The notes: generated by a model not told the origin, from the letters alone. Shown: positions 41,482 through 50,456, counted from the first letter of the stretch. The stretch: 64,000 nucleotides of DNA from a bacterium M00.F.Ca.ET.205.01.1.1 (GCA_004791255.1 SRUQ01000012.1:1-64000); one strand, 5' to 3'. A program made the numbers and translations.

Positions 41482-42309
41482 TCAGTTGCCCTTTGCCGAC
41501 CGGCCTTGCCCGCGTCGCGCCAGCAGGTTCGCCACTATCAGGAGCACGATCGACAGCGCCATCATCAGCGTCGCGGCGGCGGTGATCGCCGGCGAGAGCT
41601 TTTCGCGCAAGCCGATGAACATTTCGAGCGGCATGGTGCGCTGGCCCGCACTTGCCAGGAACTGCACCACCACCACTTCGTCGAAGGAGGTGACGAAGGC
41701 GAAGGCAGCGCCCGAGAGCACGCCCGGCAGGATCAATGGCAGCATGACGCGCAAAAACGCGGTCAGCGGTCTTGCGCCCGAAATGGCGGCGGCGCGCATC
41801 AGATTGCGGTCGAAGCCAGTCAGGCTCGCCCCCACCGTCACCACCACGAACGGGCTGGCGAGCGCGGTGTGCGCTAGGATGATGCCGGCATAGGTGCTGG
41901 CGAGGCCGACGCGGGCGTAGAACAAATACGAGCCTACGGCGGTGATCACCACAGGCACGATCAGCGGCGACAAAAGCAGCGGCATGACGATGCGGCGACC
42001 GGGGAACTTTTCGTCGGAAAGCGCGATTGCCGTCAGCGTGCCGAGCGTGGTGGCGATCATTGTCGTGCCAAAGGCCACGATCAGGCTGTTGCCGATCGCC
42101 GACTGCCAGCGTTGCGTGCCCAGCACCACCTCGTACCAGCGCGTCGACAGGCCTTCGAGCGGGAAGATGAAGAAGGCGCCACTGTTGAAGGAGAGCGGCA
42201 CCGGGATCAGGATCGGCACCAGCAGGAACAGGATGACCAGCCCGCACCACAGCCAGAGCAGCGTGATGCGGATGCGTTCGCCAAGCGTGGGGTAGGGCGA
42301 GAGCAGCAT
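41482..42309 (-). CDS. Polyamine-type ABC transporter permease (PotC-like)
   Basis: 275 residues, six helices, with the EAA-type loop (MRAAAISGARPLTAFLRVMLPLILPGV) that contacts the ATPase. Last gene of a four-gene operon (ATPase, binding protein, PotB-like permease, PotC-like permease). ATG 42309 lies 2 bp after the upstream stop. Imports a polyamine or similar cationic or amino compound. Confidence 0.92.
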   Translation of the reverse strand: MLLSPYPTLGERIRITLLWLWCGLVILFLLVPILIPVPLSFNSGAFFIFPLEGLSTRWYEVVLGTQRWQSAIGNSLIVAFGTTMIATTLGTLTAIALSDEKFPGRRIVMPLLLSPLIVPVVITAVGSYLFYARVGLASTYAGIILAHTALASPFVVVTVGASLTGFDRNLMRAAAISGARPLTAFLRVMLPLILPGVLSGAAFAFVTSFDEVVVVQFLASAGQRTMPLEMFIGLREKLSPAITAAATLMMALSIVLLIVANLLARRGQGRSAKGN

Positions 42310-42311
42310 GG

Positions 42312-43592
42312 CTACACCATCTTCAGGCGGTCGAGGCCGAGGATACGGGCGAAGATGCCAAACAGAGCCAGGGTGAAGACCAGCAGGATGAAGGACAGCG
42401 CTGCCGCCATTTCCCAATTCAGTTCGACATTGACGTAGTTGGCGATGAAATTGCTGATCAGCTGGTCACTGGCGCCGCCGATCAGGGCGGGCGTGATGTA
42501 GTAGCCGAGGCACAGGATGAAGGTGAGCAGGCAGCCGGCCATCACGCCCGGGAAAACCTGGGGCAGGTAGACGCGGCGGAAGGCGGTAAAGGGCATGGCG
42601 CCCAGCGAATAGGCGGCCTTCATCTGCGAGGGCGCGATGGTGCGCATGACGGAGTAGATCGGCAGCAGCGTGAACGGCAGCTGGATATGGGTCATGGCGA
42701 TGATCAGGCCGATGCGGCTGTACATCAGGTCGAGCCGCTCGGAAGCGAAACCGAGCCATAAAAGCAGATCGTTGACCAGGCCGAATTTCTGCAACAGCAC
42801 CGTCCAGGCAGCGGTGCGCACCAGGATCGAGGTCCAGAAGGGCAGCAGCACCGCCACGATCAGGATCGCCGCCAGTCCCTTCGGCACGCTCGATATGAGA
42901 TAGGCGAGCGGGAAACCGAGCAGCAGCGTGGCGAGCGTCACCGCGGCGGCGACGAAGAAGGTGCGCAGGAATACCTGCAGGAAGATCGCCTGTTCGGGAG
43001 GCACCCGTTCGAGACTGCCATCGGCATTCCAGCGGAGGTCAAGCGCGCTGAGCAGGTAGAAGGACGTGATCGAATGGGTGCCGTTGGCGATCGCCGGCCA
43101 GGTGCCCGGGGCCGACCAGAACGGCACCGATTTCATCACCTCGAGCGGCGGCTTGTCGCCCCCGCCTTCGAGCTGGCGCACGGTCTTCAAGACCTGGCTG
43201 CGTGCGCCGGGCAGGCGGGCGTTCAACGCCTTGGCCAGCTCGTAGCCGGTGCCCTTGGCCTGGTTGTCCCTGAGGTCGGCGGCGAGCGCAGTGAAGGCCG
43301 CGTCGTCTGGCTGGCCCTGGCCGTTCCAGTCGCCAAGCGCCTGGCTGGTCCGCGGCAAGGCGTTGGCGATGGTCGGGTCGTAGACGGCCCGCGACAGCAA
43401 CAGCACGATCGGGATGCCGAAGCTCAGCGCAAGGAGCAGGAGTAGTGGTGCGGCCAGCGCCAGCGTGCGCAGCCGGTCGCCGAATTCGGCGCGCCGGAGC
43501 GCCGCCGACACCGACTTTTGGTCGGTGTCGGCGGCAGACCGGCCGCGGGCCAGCGCCGGCCGGTCGAGTTCGCTGGGCTGCAGCGCCGACAT
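42312..43592 (-). CDS. Polyamine-type ABC transporter permease (PotB-like, with insertion)
   Basis: 426 residues, against about 290 for typical PotB. After helix 1 (LALAAPLLLLLALSFGIPIVLLLSRAV) there is an extra roughly 130-residue extracytoplasmic segment (LGDWNGQGQPDDAAFTALAADL...SALDLRWNADGSL) before helix 2; then the normal core with the EAA loop MKAAYSLGAMPFTAFRRVYLPQVFPGV. Start at ATG 43592, weak ribosome binding site. Its codons 20-31 coincide with a perfect 15-bp inverted repeat (43501-43535). Confidence 0.9.
   Translation of the reverse strand: MSALQPSELDRPALARGRSAADTDQKSVSAALRRAEFGDRLRTLALAAPLLLLLALSFGIPIVLLLSRAVYDPTIANALPRTSQALGDWNGQGQPDDAAFTALAADLRDNQAKGTGYELAKALNARLPGARSQVLKTVRQLEGGGDKPPLEVMKSVPFWSAPGTWPAIANGTHSITSFYLLSALDLRWNADGSLERVPPEQAIFLQVFLRTFFVAAAVTLATLLLGFPLAYLISSVPKGLAAILIVAVLLPFWTSILVRTAAWTVLLQKFGLVNDLLLWLGFASERLDLMYSRIGLIIAMTHIQLPFTLLPIYSVMRTIAPSQMKAAYSLGAMPFTAFRRVYLPQVFPGVMAGCLLTFILCLGYYITPALIGGASDQLISNFIANYVNVELNWEMAAALSFILLVFTLALFGIFARILGLDRLKMV
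43501..43535. repeat. Perfect 15-bp inverted repeat inside the permease gene
   Basis: GCCGCCGACACCGAC (43501-43515), TTTTG, then its exact complement GTCGGTGTCGGCGGC (43521-43535). It lies in the cytoplasmic N-terminal tail of the permease and encodes AADTDQKSVSAA. A dyad this long and perfect is not expected by chance in coding DNA. Confidence 0.8.
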
Positions 43593-43599
43593 GCCCGAC

Positions 43600-44652
43600 T
43601 TACTGCGCCAGCCAGGCGTTGAAGCGCTTGACCAAGTCCTCGCCATAGTCACCCCAGAATTCGGTGTCGGCGACGAGGTAGGCGCCGGCCAGATGGTCGG
43701 GCGCGTTGGGTAGTTTCGGCAGGGCGTCCGCCGCCACGAAGGAGGCTGCATCGGTTCGCACCGGCCCATAGGTGATGTGGCTGGCGAGCTTGGCGTTGTT
43801 TTCCGGCTTCGAGATATAGGCGAGATATTTGTAGGCGGCGTCCGGATTCTTGGCGCCCTTCGGAATGGCGATCATGTCGTATTCGAGGATCTGGTTGTTC
43901 CAGACGATCTTGAACGGCTTCTTGTCGGTGTCGATGGCGTTCTGGATGCGGCCGTTCCAGGCTGATGTCATCACCACTTCCTGCGAGGCGAGAAGCTGTG
44001 CCGGCTGTGCGCCGGCATCCCACCAGACGATGTCCTTCTTGATGGTGTCGAGCTTCTTGAAGGCGCGGTCGACGCCTTCAGGCGTCGCCAGCACCTTGTA
44101 GACGTCTGCGGGCGCGACGCCGTCGGCCATCAGCGCCCATTCCAAATTCTGCGCCGGGAATTTGCGCATGGCGCGCTTGCCCGGGAATTTCTTGGTGTCG
44201 AAGAGGTCGAGCACCGAGGTCGGCGCTTCCTTCAGCACGGTCGGGTCATAGGCGAGGATGTCGCCGTAAGCATCGAGACCGACACCGCAATCGAGCGCCG
44301 AGCCTTCGATGAATTTGTCGCGCGGGCCGATCTTGGAATAGTCGAGGCGTTCGAGGATGCCTGCGTCGCAGCCCTGCAGCACTGTTGCCGTTTCCACCGT
44401 CACCAGGTCGATCGGCACGTTGCCGGTGTCGACCATGGCTTTGACCTTGCCGAGATCGCCGAGATATTCCTGCTCGAGGATCTTGGTGCCGGTTTCCTTG
44501 CTGAACGGCTCGAACCAGGCCTTGCGCTGCGCGTCCTGCCACGCGCCGCCGCTCGCCATGATCGACAGTTCGTCGGCAAGGGCGGCGCGGCCGATGGTGA
44601 TAAAGGCCGTCGCGGCGGCGAGAGCGATCAGACTTGTTCTTGCAAGCTTCAT
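43600..44652 (-). CDS. Polyamine-type periplasmic binding protein (PotD-like)
   Basis: 350 residues with a signal peptide (LIALAAATAFITIGRAALA) and the PotD/PotF layout: LSIMASGGAWQDAQRKAW, FEPFSKETGTKILEQEY, DLVTVETATVLQGCDAG and the C-terminal PDAAYKYLAYISKPENNA. It delivers the substrate to the permeases. Two Cys at DCG and GCD may pair. ATG 44652 overlaps the ATPase stop by four bases. Confidence 0.92.
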   Translation of the reverse strand: MKLARTSLIALAAATAFITIGRAALADELSIMASGGAWQDAQRKAWFEPFSKETGTKILEQEYLGDLGKVKAMVDTGNVPIDLVTVETATVLQGCDAGILERLDYSKIGPRDKFIEGSALDCGVGLDAYGDILAYDPTVLKEAPTSVLDLFDTKKFPGKRAMRKFPAQNLEWALMADGVAPADVYKVLATPEGVDRAFKKLDTIKKDIVWWDAGAQPAQLLASQEVVMTSAWNGRIQNAIDTDKKPFKIVWNNQILEYDMIAIPKGAKNPDAAYKYLAYISKPENNAKLASHITYGPVRTDAASFVAADALPKLPNAPDHLAGAYLVADTEFWGDYGEDLVKRFNAWLAQ

Positions 44653-45806
44653 TTTGTTTTCCCCTGTTTTGAGTTGGAACCGGCCGCTCCGGCATCGGCC
44701 GGAAAGGCGCGGCAATCACCGGGCGCGCAGCAGACCGTCACGGTCTGGCCGTTCGCCATGGTCGTTTCGGTGTCGACCTTGACGGTCAGCACCTGGTCGT
44801 TCTGCAACCGCGCCAGCAGGCGCAGATGGTCGCCGAGATAGATGCGGCCATCGACGGAAGCCGGAAGCGCGTTGTCGTTTTGCGCCGCCGATCCGAGCCG
44901 CAGCCGTTCGGGCCGAATGGCGACGTGGCAGGTGTTGCCTTTGGCGACGCCGATGGCGAGCGCGGTCAGTTCGCCGCCGCCATCGAGCCGCACGCGGCAT
45001 TCCTTGCCGGAGATCGCCTCGACGGTGCCTTCCAGCGTGTTGTTCTCGCCGATGAAGCTCGCCACGAAGGAATTGCGCGGCGTGTTGTAGAGATCGTCGG
45101 GCGAGCCGAGCTGGGCGATGCCGCCATTGTTGAACACGGCGACGCGGTCCGACATGGTCAGCGCCTCGCTCTGGTCATGGGTGACATAGACGATGGTGAC
45201 GCCAAGCATGGTGTGGATCTGCTTGATCTCGAGCTGCATGTGCTCGCGCAGTTTCTTGTCGAGCGCGCCGAGCGGCTCGTCCATCAGCACCAGGCTCGGC
45301 TCGAACACCAGCGCGCGGGCCAGCGCCACGCGCTGCTGCTGGCCGCCGGAAAGCTGTGCCGGCTTGCGGTCGCCGAACTGCTTCAGCCGCACCATGTCCA
45401 GCGCGCGTGCCACCCGGCCGGCGATCTCGGCCTTGGCGACCTGACGCACCGACAGCGGGAAGGCGACGTTCTCCTCCACGCTCATGTGCGGGAATAGCGC
45501 GTAGTTCTGGAACACCATGCCGATGTTGCGCTGGTAGGGCGGCAGCCGGTCGACCGGCTGGCCGTCGAGCGTGATGGTGCCGCTGGTCGGACGCTCGAAG
45601 CCGGCAAGCATGTTGAGCGTCGTCGTCTTGCCGGAGCCGGAAGGGCCCAGCAGGGTCAGGAACTCGCCGCGCGCGACGCTGAGGTTCAGCCGCGCCACCG
45701 CGAAGGAGCGGCCATCATAGGATTTCTCGACGTCGAGGAAGTCGACGAATCCGCCGGGGTTTGCCTCCAAAACGCGCGACGGCACGGTGGCCTGTGCGAC
45801 GTTCAT
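44649..45806 (-). CDS. Polyamine-type ABC transporter ATPase (PotA-like)
   Basis: 385 residues: ATPase domain with Walker A GPSGSGKTT, signature LSGGQQQR, Walker B LVLMDEPLGALD and switch His in VTHDQSEAL, followed by a C-terminal TOBE regulatory domain (HVAIRPERLRL). First gene of the operon; ATG 45806. Transcribed divergently from the MocR gene, with a large dyad between them (45912-45970). Confidence 0.94.
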   Translation of the reverse strand: MNVAQATVPSRVLEANPGGFVDFLDVEKSYDGRSFAVARLNLSVARGEFLTLLGPSGSGKTTTLNMLAGFERPTSGTITLDGQPVDRLPPYQRNIGMVFQNYALFPHMSVEENVAFPLSVRQVAKAEIAGRVARALDMVRLKQFGDRKPAQLSGGQQQRVALARALVFEPSLVLMDEPLGALDKKLREHMQLEIKQIHTMLGVTIVYVTHDQSEALTMSDRVAVFNNGGIAQLGSPDDLYNTPRNSFVASFIGENNTLEGTVEAISGKECRVRLDGGGELTALAIGVAKGNTCHVAIRPERLRLGSAAQNDNALPASVDGRIYLGDHLRLLARLQNDQVLTVKVDTETTMANGQTVTVCCAPGDCRAFPADAGAAGSNSKQGKTK

Positions 45807-45911
45807 CGGGCGCCATCCCGAAGCGCGCCGAGGATGCGGCTCGCTGTAACCTGGTGCTGTCTGCGATGCATGTCTCCATCCCTTTGGAACCGGCCAGGCG
45901 GAGCTGGTCGT

Positions 45912-45970
45912 CCAAACTTGTATGCTCACACAATCGAATTGAATTTGACCATAGATGCATACAAGTTTGG
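45912..45970. promoter_or_regulatory. Paired GntR/MocR-type half-sites
   Basis: CCAAACTTGTATGC (45912-45925) and its exact complement GCATACAAGTTTGG (45957-45970), 31 bp apart, in the 302-bp gap between the ABC operon and the MocR gene. ACTTGTAT/ATACAAGT is a GntR-type half-operator, and centres 45 bp apart are about four helical turns, as expected for dimeric MocR proteins contacting two separated sites. Confidence 0.72.
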
Positions 45971-46108
45971 GCGTCAAGTCGATTTTCGCCGGAGTTGTCT
46001 GATATTTTTGATGGCATTCCTGGGGAAATGACTCACACAAGTGCTATTGTCCGGTGAATTGTCCTGTGCTAGAGCCCTTACAACGTCTTAGCCTCGAATC
46101 CTGTCCAC

Positions 46109-47497
46109 ATGCTCAGAGATCTCCGCCTCGCCGAGGATGAAAGTCCGGTCTATCGCCGTCTCGCCGACGCGATCGCCGAGCGTATTGCCGCCGGCAGCCT
46201 GGCCGTCGGCGAAAGGCTGCCGCCGCAGCGCGATATCGCACGGGCACTGGGCATCAACGTCACCACCGTGACGCGGGCGCTGGCGACGCTGCAGGAGCGG
46301 GGCCTACTGGAAGCGCGGCCAGGTCGGGGCACCACGGTCGCCGCGCGCGATGCCGGCGAAAGGCCGGGCTTCGTCTCGGCGCCGAGCGACCAGAGCGGCA
46401 TCATCGATCTCTCGGTCAACCGACCGGCGACCTCGGCCTATCTCGATGCGCTTGGGGCGCTGCTGCCGCGCCTGCCGCGAGACAAGCTCTACGCCTCGCT
46501 GCAGGATTATCATCCGCCGGAAGGGCCGCTCTGGGCGCGCGCTGCGGTTGCCGACTGGCTGAAATCCGTTGCCGGCGACGGCGACCCCGGCCGCGTCGTG
46601 CTGGCGGCGGGCGCCCAGCACGGGCTCGACTGCCTGCTCGGCGCTGTCACCAGGCAGGGCGAGGTGGTGCTCGCCGACGAGGTGACCTATCAGGGCATCA
46701 ATGCGCTCTGCCGCGTGCATGGGCTCGACCTCAGGGGCATCGCCATGGATCGCGGCGGTATGCGGCCCGATGCGTTCGAGGCCGCCTGCGCGCAGCTTCG
46801 GCCGCGCGCCGTGTTCCTGGTGCCGACGCTGCACAATCCAACGACGATCACGCTCAGCGAAGAGCGCCGCCATGAGCTTGCCGCAGTGGCGCGCCGCCAC
46901 AATGTGTTGATCATCGAGGACGATGTCTACCGGCCGCTGACCGACGAACCCTTGCCCTCCTTCGCTAGCCTGGAGCCGGAACTGACCGTGCATATCGGCG
47001 CGTTGTCGAAATGCCTGGCGCCGGGCCTCAGGCTCGGCTTCGTCATTGCGCCGCGCGCCATTGCCGGCCAGGTGGCGGCGGCGCTGCGCATCAATTGCTG
47101 GAGCATCAGCCCGCTGACGGCGCTGATCGGGGCGCGGCTGATCGAGGATGGCGCGGCGGCGCGCATCATCGAGATACAGAAGCAGGAACTGCGCCAGCGC
47201 CAGGCGATCCTGAGCGAAATCCTCGGCCGCTACGACGTCCAGAGCCAGCCGAGCGCCACCCATGCCTGGCTGCGGCTGCCAGAACCTTGGCGCGGCGCCG
47301 GTTTTGCCCGCACCTGCCTGGAGCGCGGCGTGGCGCTGCTGCCCGGCGACGCCTTCGCCGTCGGCCGCGAACCGGTCCAGCACGGCGTGCGCATCAATGT
47401 CGGCGCGGCGCGCTCGCAGGAGGATCTGCGCACGGCGCTGACCACGATGGCCGAACTGTTGTCGGCCGGCCATCTGCAACTGCCGGGTTTTGTCTAG
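46109..47497 (+). CDS. MocR-type GntR/aminotransferase regulator
   Basis: 462 residues: N-terminal GntR winged helix (SPVYRRLADAIAERIAAGSL, LGINVTTVTRALATLQERGL) fused to a fold-type I PLP domain with Lys301 in HIGALSKCLAPG and NPTTI/DDVYRPL cofactor contacts. MocR proteins sense amines or amino acids through PLP and activate neighbouring operons, here the divergent ABC transporter and the downstream oxidase. Its own TAG lies in an inverted repeat (47496-47544). Confidence 0.93.
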   Translation: MLRDLRLAEDESPVYRRLADAIAERIAAGSLAVGERLPPQRDIARALGINVTTVTRALATLQERGLLEARPGRGTTVAARDAGERPGFVSAPSDQSGIIDLSVNRPATSAYLDALGALLPRLPRDKLYASLQDYHPPEGPLWARAAVADWLKSVAGDGDPGRVVLAAGAQHGLDCLLGAVTRQGEVVLADEVTYQGINALCRVHGLDLRGIAMDRGGMRPDAFEAACAQLRPRAVFLVPTLHNPTTITLSEERRHELAAVARRHNVLIIEDDVYRPLTDEPLPSFASLEPELTVHIGALSKCLAPGLRLGFVIAPRAIAGQVAAALRINCWSISPLTALIGARLIEDGAAARIIEIQKQELRQRQAILSEILGRYDVQSQPSATHAWLRLPEPWRGAGFARTCLERGVALLPGDAFAVGREPVQHGVRINVGAARSQEDLRTALTTMAELLSAGHLQLPGFV

Positions 47498-47544
47498 AGC
47501 AATTCCAGACGGAAAATCGCTCACAGTTTTTCTGGAATTGCTCT
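47496..47544. repeat. Long-loop inverted repeat at the MocR stop codon
   Basis: AGAGCAATTCCAG (47496-47508) and its exact complement CTGGAATTGCTCT (47532-47544), 23-base loop. A single arm, CTGGAATTGCTTT, recurs at 52254-52266, so it is a dispersed element. It begins at the second base of the MocR stop codon. Confidence 0.75.
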
Positions 47545-47557
47545 GGGGAATCGCACC

Positions 47558-48802
47558 GTGACCGCAAAGAACGTCGAGATCGCCATCGTCGGAGCGGGCG
47601 TGGTCGGGTTGGCGACGGCGCTGCGACTGGCCGCCGAGGGCCACGAGGTGCTGCTCATCGATCCCAACGAACCGGGCTCCGGCGCTTCGTTTGGCAATGC
47701 AGGCACGCTGGCCGAATATGCCTGCGTGCCGGTCGGCAATCCGGCCGTGCTGCGCGCCCTGCCGAAACTGCTGCTCGACGCCGACAGCCCGTTCTCGCTG
47801 CGCTGGACTGCCCTTCTACACCTGGCGCCGTGGCTGATGCGCTTCGTGCGCCAGTCGCTGCCGGCCGCCACCCGTGCCAATGCCGTGGCCATGGCCGGCC
47901 TCCTGTCCGACGCGCTGCCGGCCTGGGAGGAGATGGTGGTCGAGGCCGGAGCGGGTCATCTTTTGCGCCGCAATGGCTGCCTCTATCTCTATCGCCGCCG
48001 GGGCGATCTTGCCGAGGGCGCGTCGAGCCGCGCACTGCGCGCCGATTTCGGTGTCGACCAGACATTGTTGAAACCCCACGAGGTGGCAGAACTCGAGCCC
48101 AATTTGCCTGCTGTGGAAGGCGGCGGCCTGTACTTTCCGCAGTCGATGAACCTGACTGACCCCAAAGCGATGATGGAACGGCTGCTGGCGGCGGCGATGG
48201 CGCGCGGCGCGGTGCTGCATCGGGGCAGAGTCGACAGGCTGAAGCCCGAGGCCGATGGCGTGGCGCTCGAAGGGCCCGGTCTTGCTGTCAGGGCGAAGAA
48301 GGTGGTGATCGCCGCCGGCGCCTTCTCACGGCCGCTGGCAGCACAGGCCGGCGACCGCATTCCGCTCGAGACCGAGCGCGGCTATCATCTGGAATTCGCG
48401 ACCGACGCGCCGCTGCTGACGCGGCCGGTATGCCCCGTCGACCTCGGCTTCTACATGACGCCGATGGCGGGCCGGCTGCGCGTCGCCGGCACAGTGGAGC
48501 TTGGCCTGACGGGCTCGCCGCCCAATTCGCGCCGGCTGGCGCTGCTCGACCGCGGCGTGCGCCAGTTTTTTCCTGCGCTCGGCCAGCCATCGTCGCAGTG
48601 GCTGGGCTTCCGGCCATCGCTGCCGGATTCGAAGCCCGTCATCGGCCCGTCGCGTGGCAACCCCAACATCATCCATGCCTTCGGCCACGGCCATCTCGGC
48701 CTGACGCTCGCCGCCGTCACGGCGCGCATGGTCGCCGATGTCGTCGCCGACCGGCGGCCGAACAGCGAAGGACTTGCGCCATTCTCTGCTGACCGGTTCT
48801 GA
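47558..48802 (+). CDS. FAD-dependent D-amino-acid dehydrogenase-like oxidoreductase
   Basis: 414 residues of the DadA/glycine oxidase family: N-terminal FAD-binding IVGAGVVGLATALRLA with ERD-like acidic IDPN, substrate domain, and the C-terminal FRPSLPDSKPVIGPS...FGHGHLGLTLA signature. It oxidises an amine or D-amino acid to the keto acid. GTG 47558 after CTGGGGAA. Same strand as MocR, 60 bp on: uptake by the divergent ABC system and oxidation by this enzyme form a coherent pathway. Confidence 0.9.
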   Translation: MTAKNVEIAIVGAGVVGLATALRLAAEGHEVLLIDPNEPGSGASFGNAGTLAEYACVPVGNPAVLRALPKLLLDADSPFSLRWTALLHLAPWLMRFVRQSLPAATRANAVAMAGLLSDALPAWEEMVVEAGAGHLLRRNGCLYLYRRRGDLAEGASSRALRADFGVDQTLLKPHEVAELEPNLPAVEGGGLYFPQSMNLTDPKAMMERLLAAAMARGAVLHRGRVDRLKPEADGVALEGPGLAVRAKKVVIAAGAFSRPLAAQAGDRIPLETERGYHLEFATDAPLLTRPVCPVDLGFYMTPMAGRLRVAGTVELGLTGSPPNSRRLALLDRGVRQFFPALGQPSSQWLGFRPSLPDSKPVIGPSRGNPNIIHAFGHGHLGLTLAAVTARMVADVVADRRPNSEGLAPFSADRF

Positions 48803-48841
48803 CCTTGATATCCGTCACCGACGTTTCGAGGCGTCAGCAGT

Positions 48842-49426
48842 TTAGATTGCGTCGTCCTTGCGCTGCGGCTGAGTCAGCGCGCGCGCCGCATCCGCTCCGG
48901 CAGCGAGGATGCGATCCGACAATTCCGTTCCCTCCACCGCACGGGCCATTTGAAGGGAGCCGATAAGCGCAGCGAACACGCCCAACGCCACGCCTTCCGG
49001 ATCACGGGTGTGGGGCAGATCTTCTGCCAGCTGGCGCACGAGGGTCAGCAGTTTTTCGGTGTAGAGGCCGCGCGTCTCGGACGGCTGACGCGCGATCTCC
49101 GGTAACAGCGCGGCGGAAGCACAGCCGGTCTCCGGATGATCCCGGTGCTCGGGCGACAGATACATCGCCATGGCCAGTTCCAGGCCGCCTGAAGCGAGCG
49201 CCTCCTGCAATTGCCGCGACTGGGTCTCCAATGCCGAAGCCATGCTCTCGCGGACGAGGTCGGCCTTGGACTGGAAGTGCGGATAGAAGGCGCCGTTGGT
49301 CATCCCGGCGTCGCTCATGATGCTGGCCAGTCCGGACGCGGCGATGCCGTCGCCTCGGAAGCGGTGCGAAGCGACCTCCATGATCCGGCTGCGTGATGCG
49401 TCCTTTCGGCCCTTGTCATAGCGCAT
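48842..49426 (-). CDS. TetR-family repressor
   Basis: 194 residues; helix-turn-helix in residues 10-55 (SRIMEVASHRFRGDGIAASGLASIMSDAGMTNGAFYPHF pattern) and a helical ligand domain with GCASAALLPEI. ATG 49426 after GAAGGAG. Divergent from the SDR/quinone-reductase pair; two closely matching palindromes in the 106-bp gap are its likely operators. Confidence 0.92.
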   Translation of the reverse strand: MRYDKGRKDASRSRIMEVASHRFRGDGIAASGLASIMSDAGMTNGAFYPHFQSKADLVRESMASALETQSRQLQEALASGGLELAMAMYLSPEHRDHPETGCASAALLPEIARQPSETRGLYTEKLLTLVRQLAEDLPHTRDPEGVALGVFAALIGSLQMARAVEGTELSDRILAAGADAARALTQPQRKDDAI

Positions 49427-49453
49427 GCTGACTCCTTCTCGTTTCCCTATTGC

Positions 49454-49486
49454 ATTATGAGCATAATGTGATATTACGATCATAAT
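49454..49486. promoter_or_regulatory. Two TetR-type operators
   Basis: ATTATGAGCATAAT (49454-49467, perfect 6-bp arms) and ATTACGATCATAAT (49473-49486), 19 bp apart centre to centre, in the gap between the TetR gene and the SDR gene. The near two-turn spacing fits two dimers on one face. Confidence 0.75.
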
Positions 49487-49532
49487 TCAATCGCCAATCA
49501 CAGGCAAGACCTCATACGTTTGGAGCCTTCAA

Positions 49533-50348
49533 ATGAACCGGAATTCAGGAAAGACCGCAATCGTGACTGGCGCCTCCTCAGGCATTGGCCGTGCCAGCGC
49601 CGAGATCTTGGCACGCGCCGGCTTCACCGTCTTCGGCACGAGCCGCAAGGCATCCGACCAGAGGTCCAACGGGATATCGATGCTGGTTTGCGACGTGACC
49701 GACGACGCGTCTGTCGCGTCCCTGGTCTCGACTGTCCTCGGCAAGACCGGCCGGATAGACCTTTTGGTCAACAATGCCGGTATCGGGCTGCTGGGAGGCG
49801 CTGAAGAGTCCTCGGTCCCGCAGTCGCAGGCGCTGTTTGACGTCAACCTGTTTGGCGTCATGCGGATGACCCACGCAGTGCTGCCCGCGATGCGGCGGCT
49901 GGGCGAAGGGCGCATCGTCAATATCGGCTCGATCCTGGGGTTGGTCCCGGCCCCATATTCGGCCCATTATTCGGCGGTCAAGCACGCGCTTGAAGGCTAT
50001 TCGGAATCGCTCGACCACGAGGTTCGCGCCTTCAACATCCGCGTTTCGGTCATCGAACCGGCCTTTGTGCGCACCGTGTTCGACCAGAACGGATTCGAGC
50101 CCGATTCCGTCATGAAGGAATATGATCAGGCGCGGGCCGGCCTCGAGGCATTGCTTCGCGACGTGATGCCCAAGGCCGATCTGCCGGAAGTGGTGGCCAA
50201 GGTGGTTCTCCGGGCCGCGAGCGACGTGCATCCGCTGCGGCGCTACACCGCCGGCAAGGCAGCGCGGCAGGTGAGCATGCTGCGACGGTTCGCGCCGACA
50301 GCGATGTTCGACAAAATCTTGCGCAAGCAATTTCGCCTGCCTGTCTGA
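49533..50348 (+). CDS. Short-chain dehydrogenase/reductase
   Basis: 271 residues: TGASSGIG at residues 12-19, NNAG, catalytic Ser in NIGSILG, YSAVK for Tyr/Lys. The long C-terminal extension (YTAGKAARQVSMLRRFAPTAMFDKILRKQF) is that of the oxidoreductase/SDR group annotated as retinol- or steroid-like. ATG after TTTGGAGCC. Under TetR control with the next gene. Confidence 0.92.
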   Translation: MNRNSGKTAIVTGASSGIGRASAEILARAGFTVFGTSRKASDQRSNGISMLVCDVTDDASVASLVSTVLGKTGRIDLLVNNAGIGLLGGAEESSVPQSQALFDVNLFGVMRMTHAVLPAMRRLGEGRIVNIGSILGLVPAPYSAHYSAVKHALEGYSESLDHEVRAFNIRVSVIEPAFVRTVFDQNGFEPDSVMKEYDQARAGLEALLRDVMPKADLPEVVAKVVLRAASDVHPLRRYTAGKAARQVSMLRRFAPTAMFDKILRKQFRLPV

Positions 50349-50456
50349 ACGAAGACGACATCGCCGGTCTCCGGCGCATCCCCGAGTGCGACCGATGTCG
50401 CCTTGGAACTTGGCCGTTCGGCCGGCCATCCAGATCATTTTTAGAAAGCGAACCTG

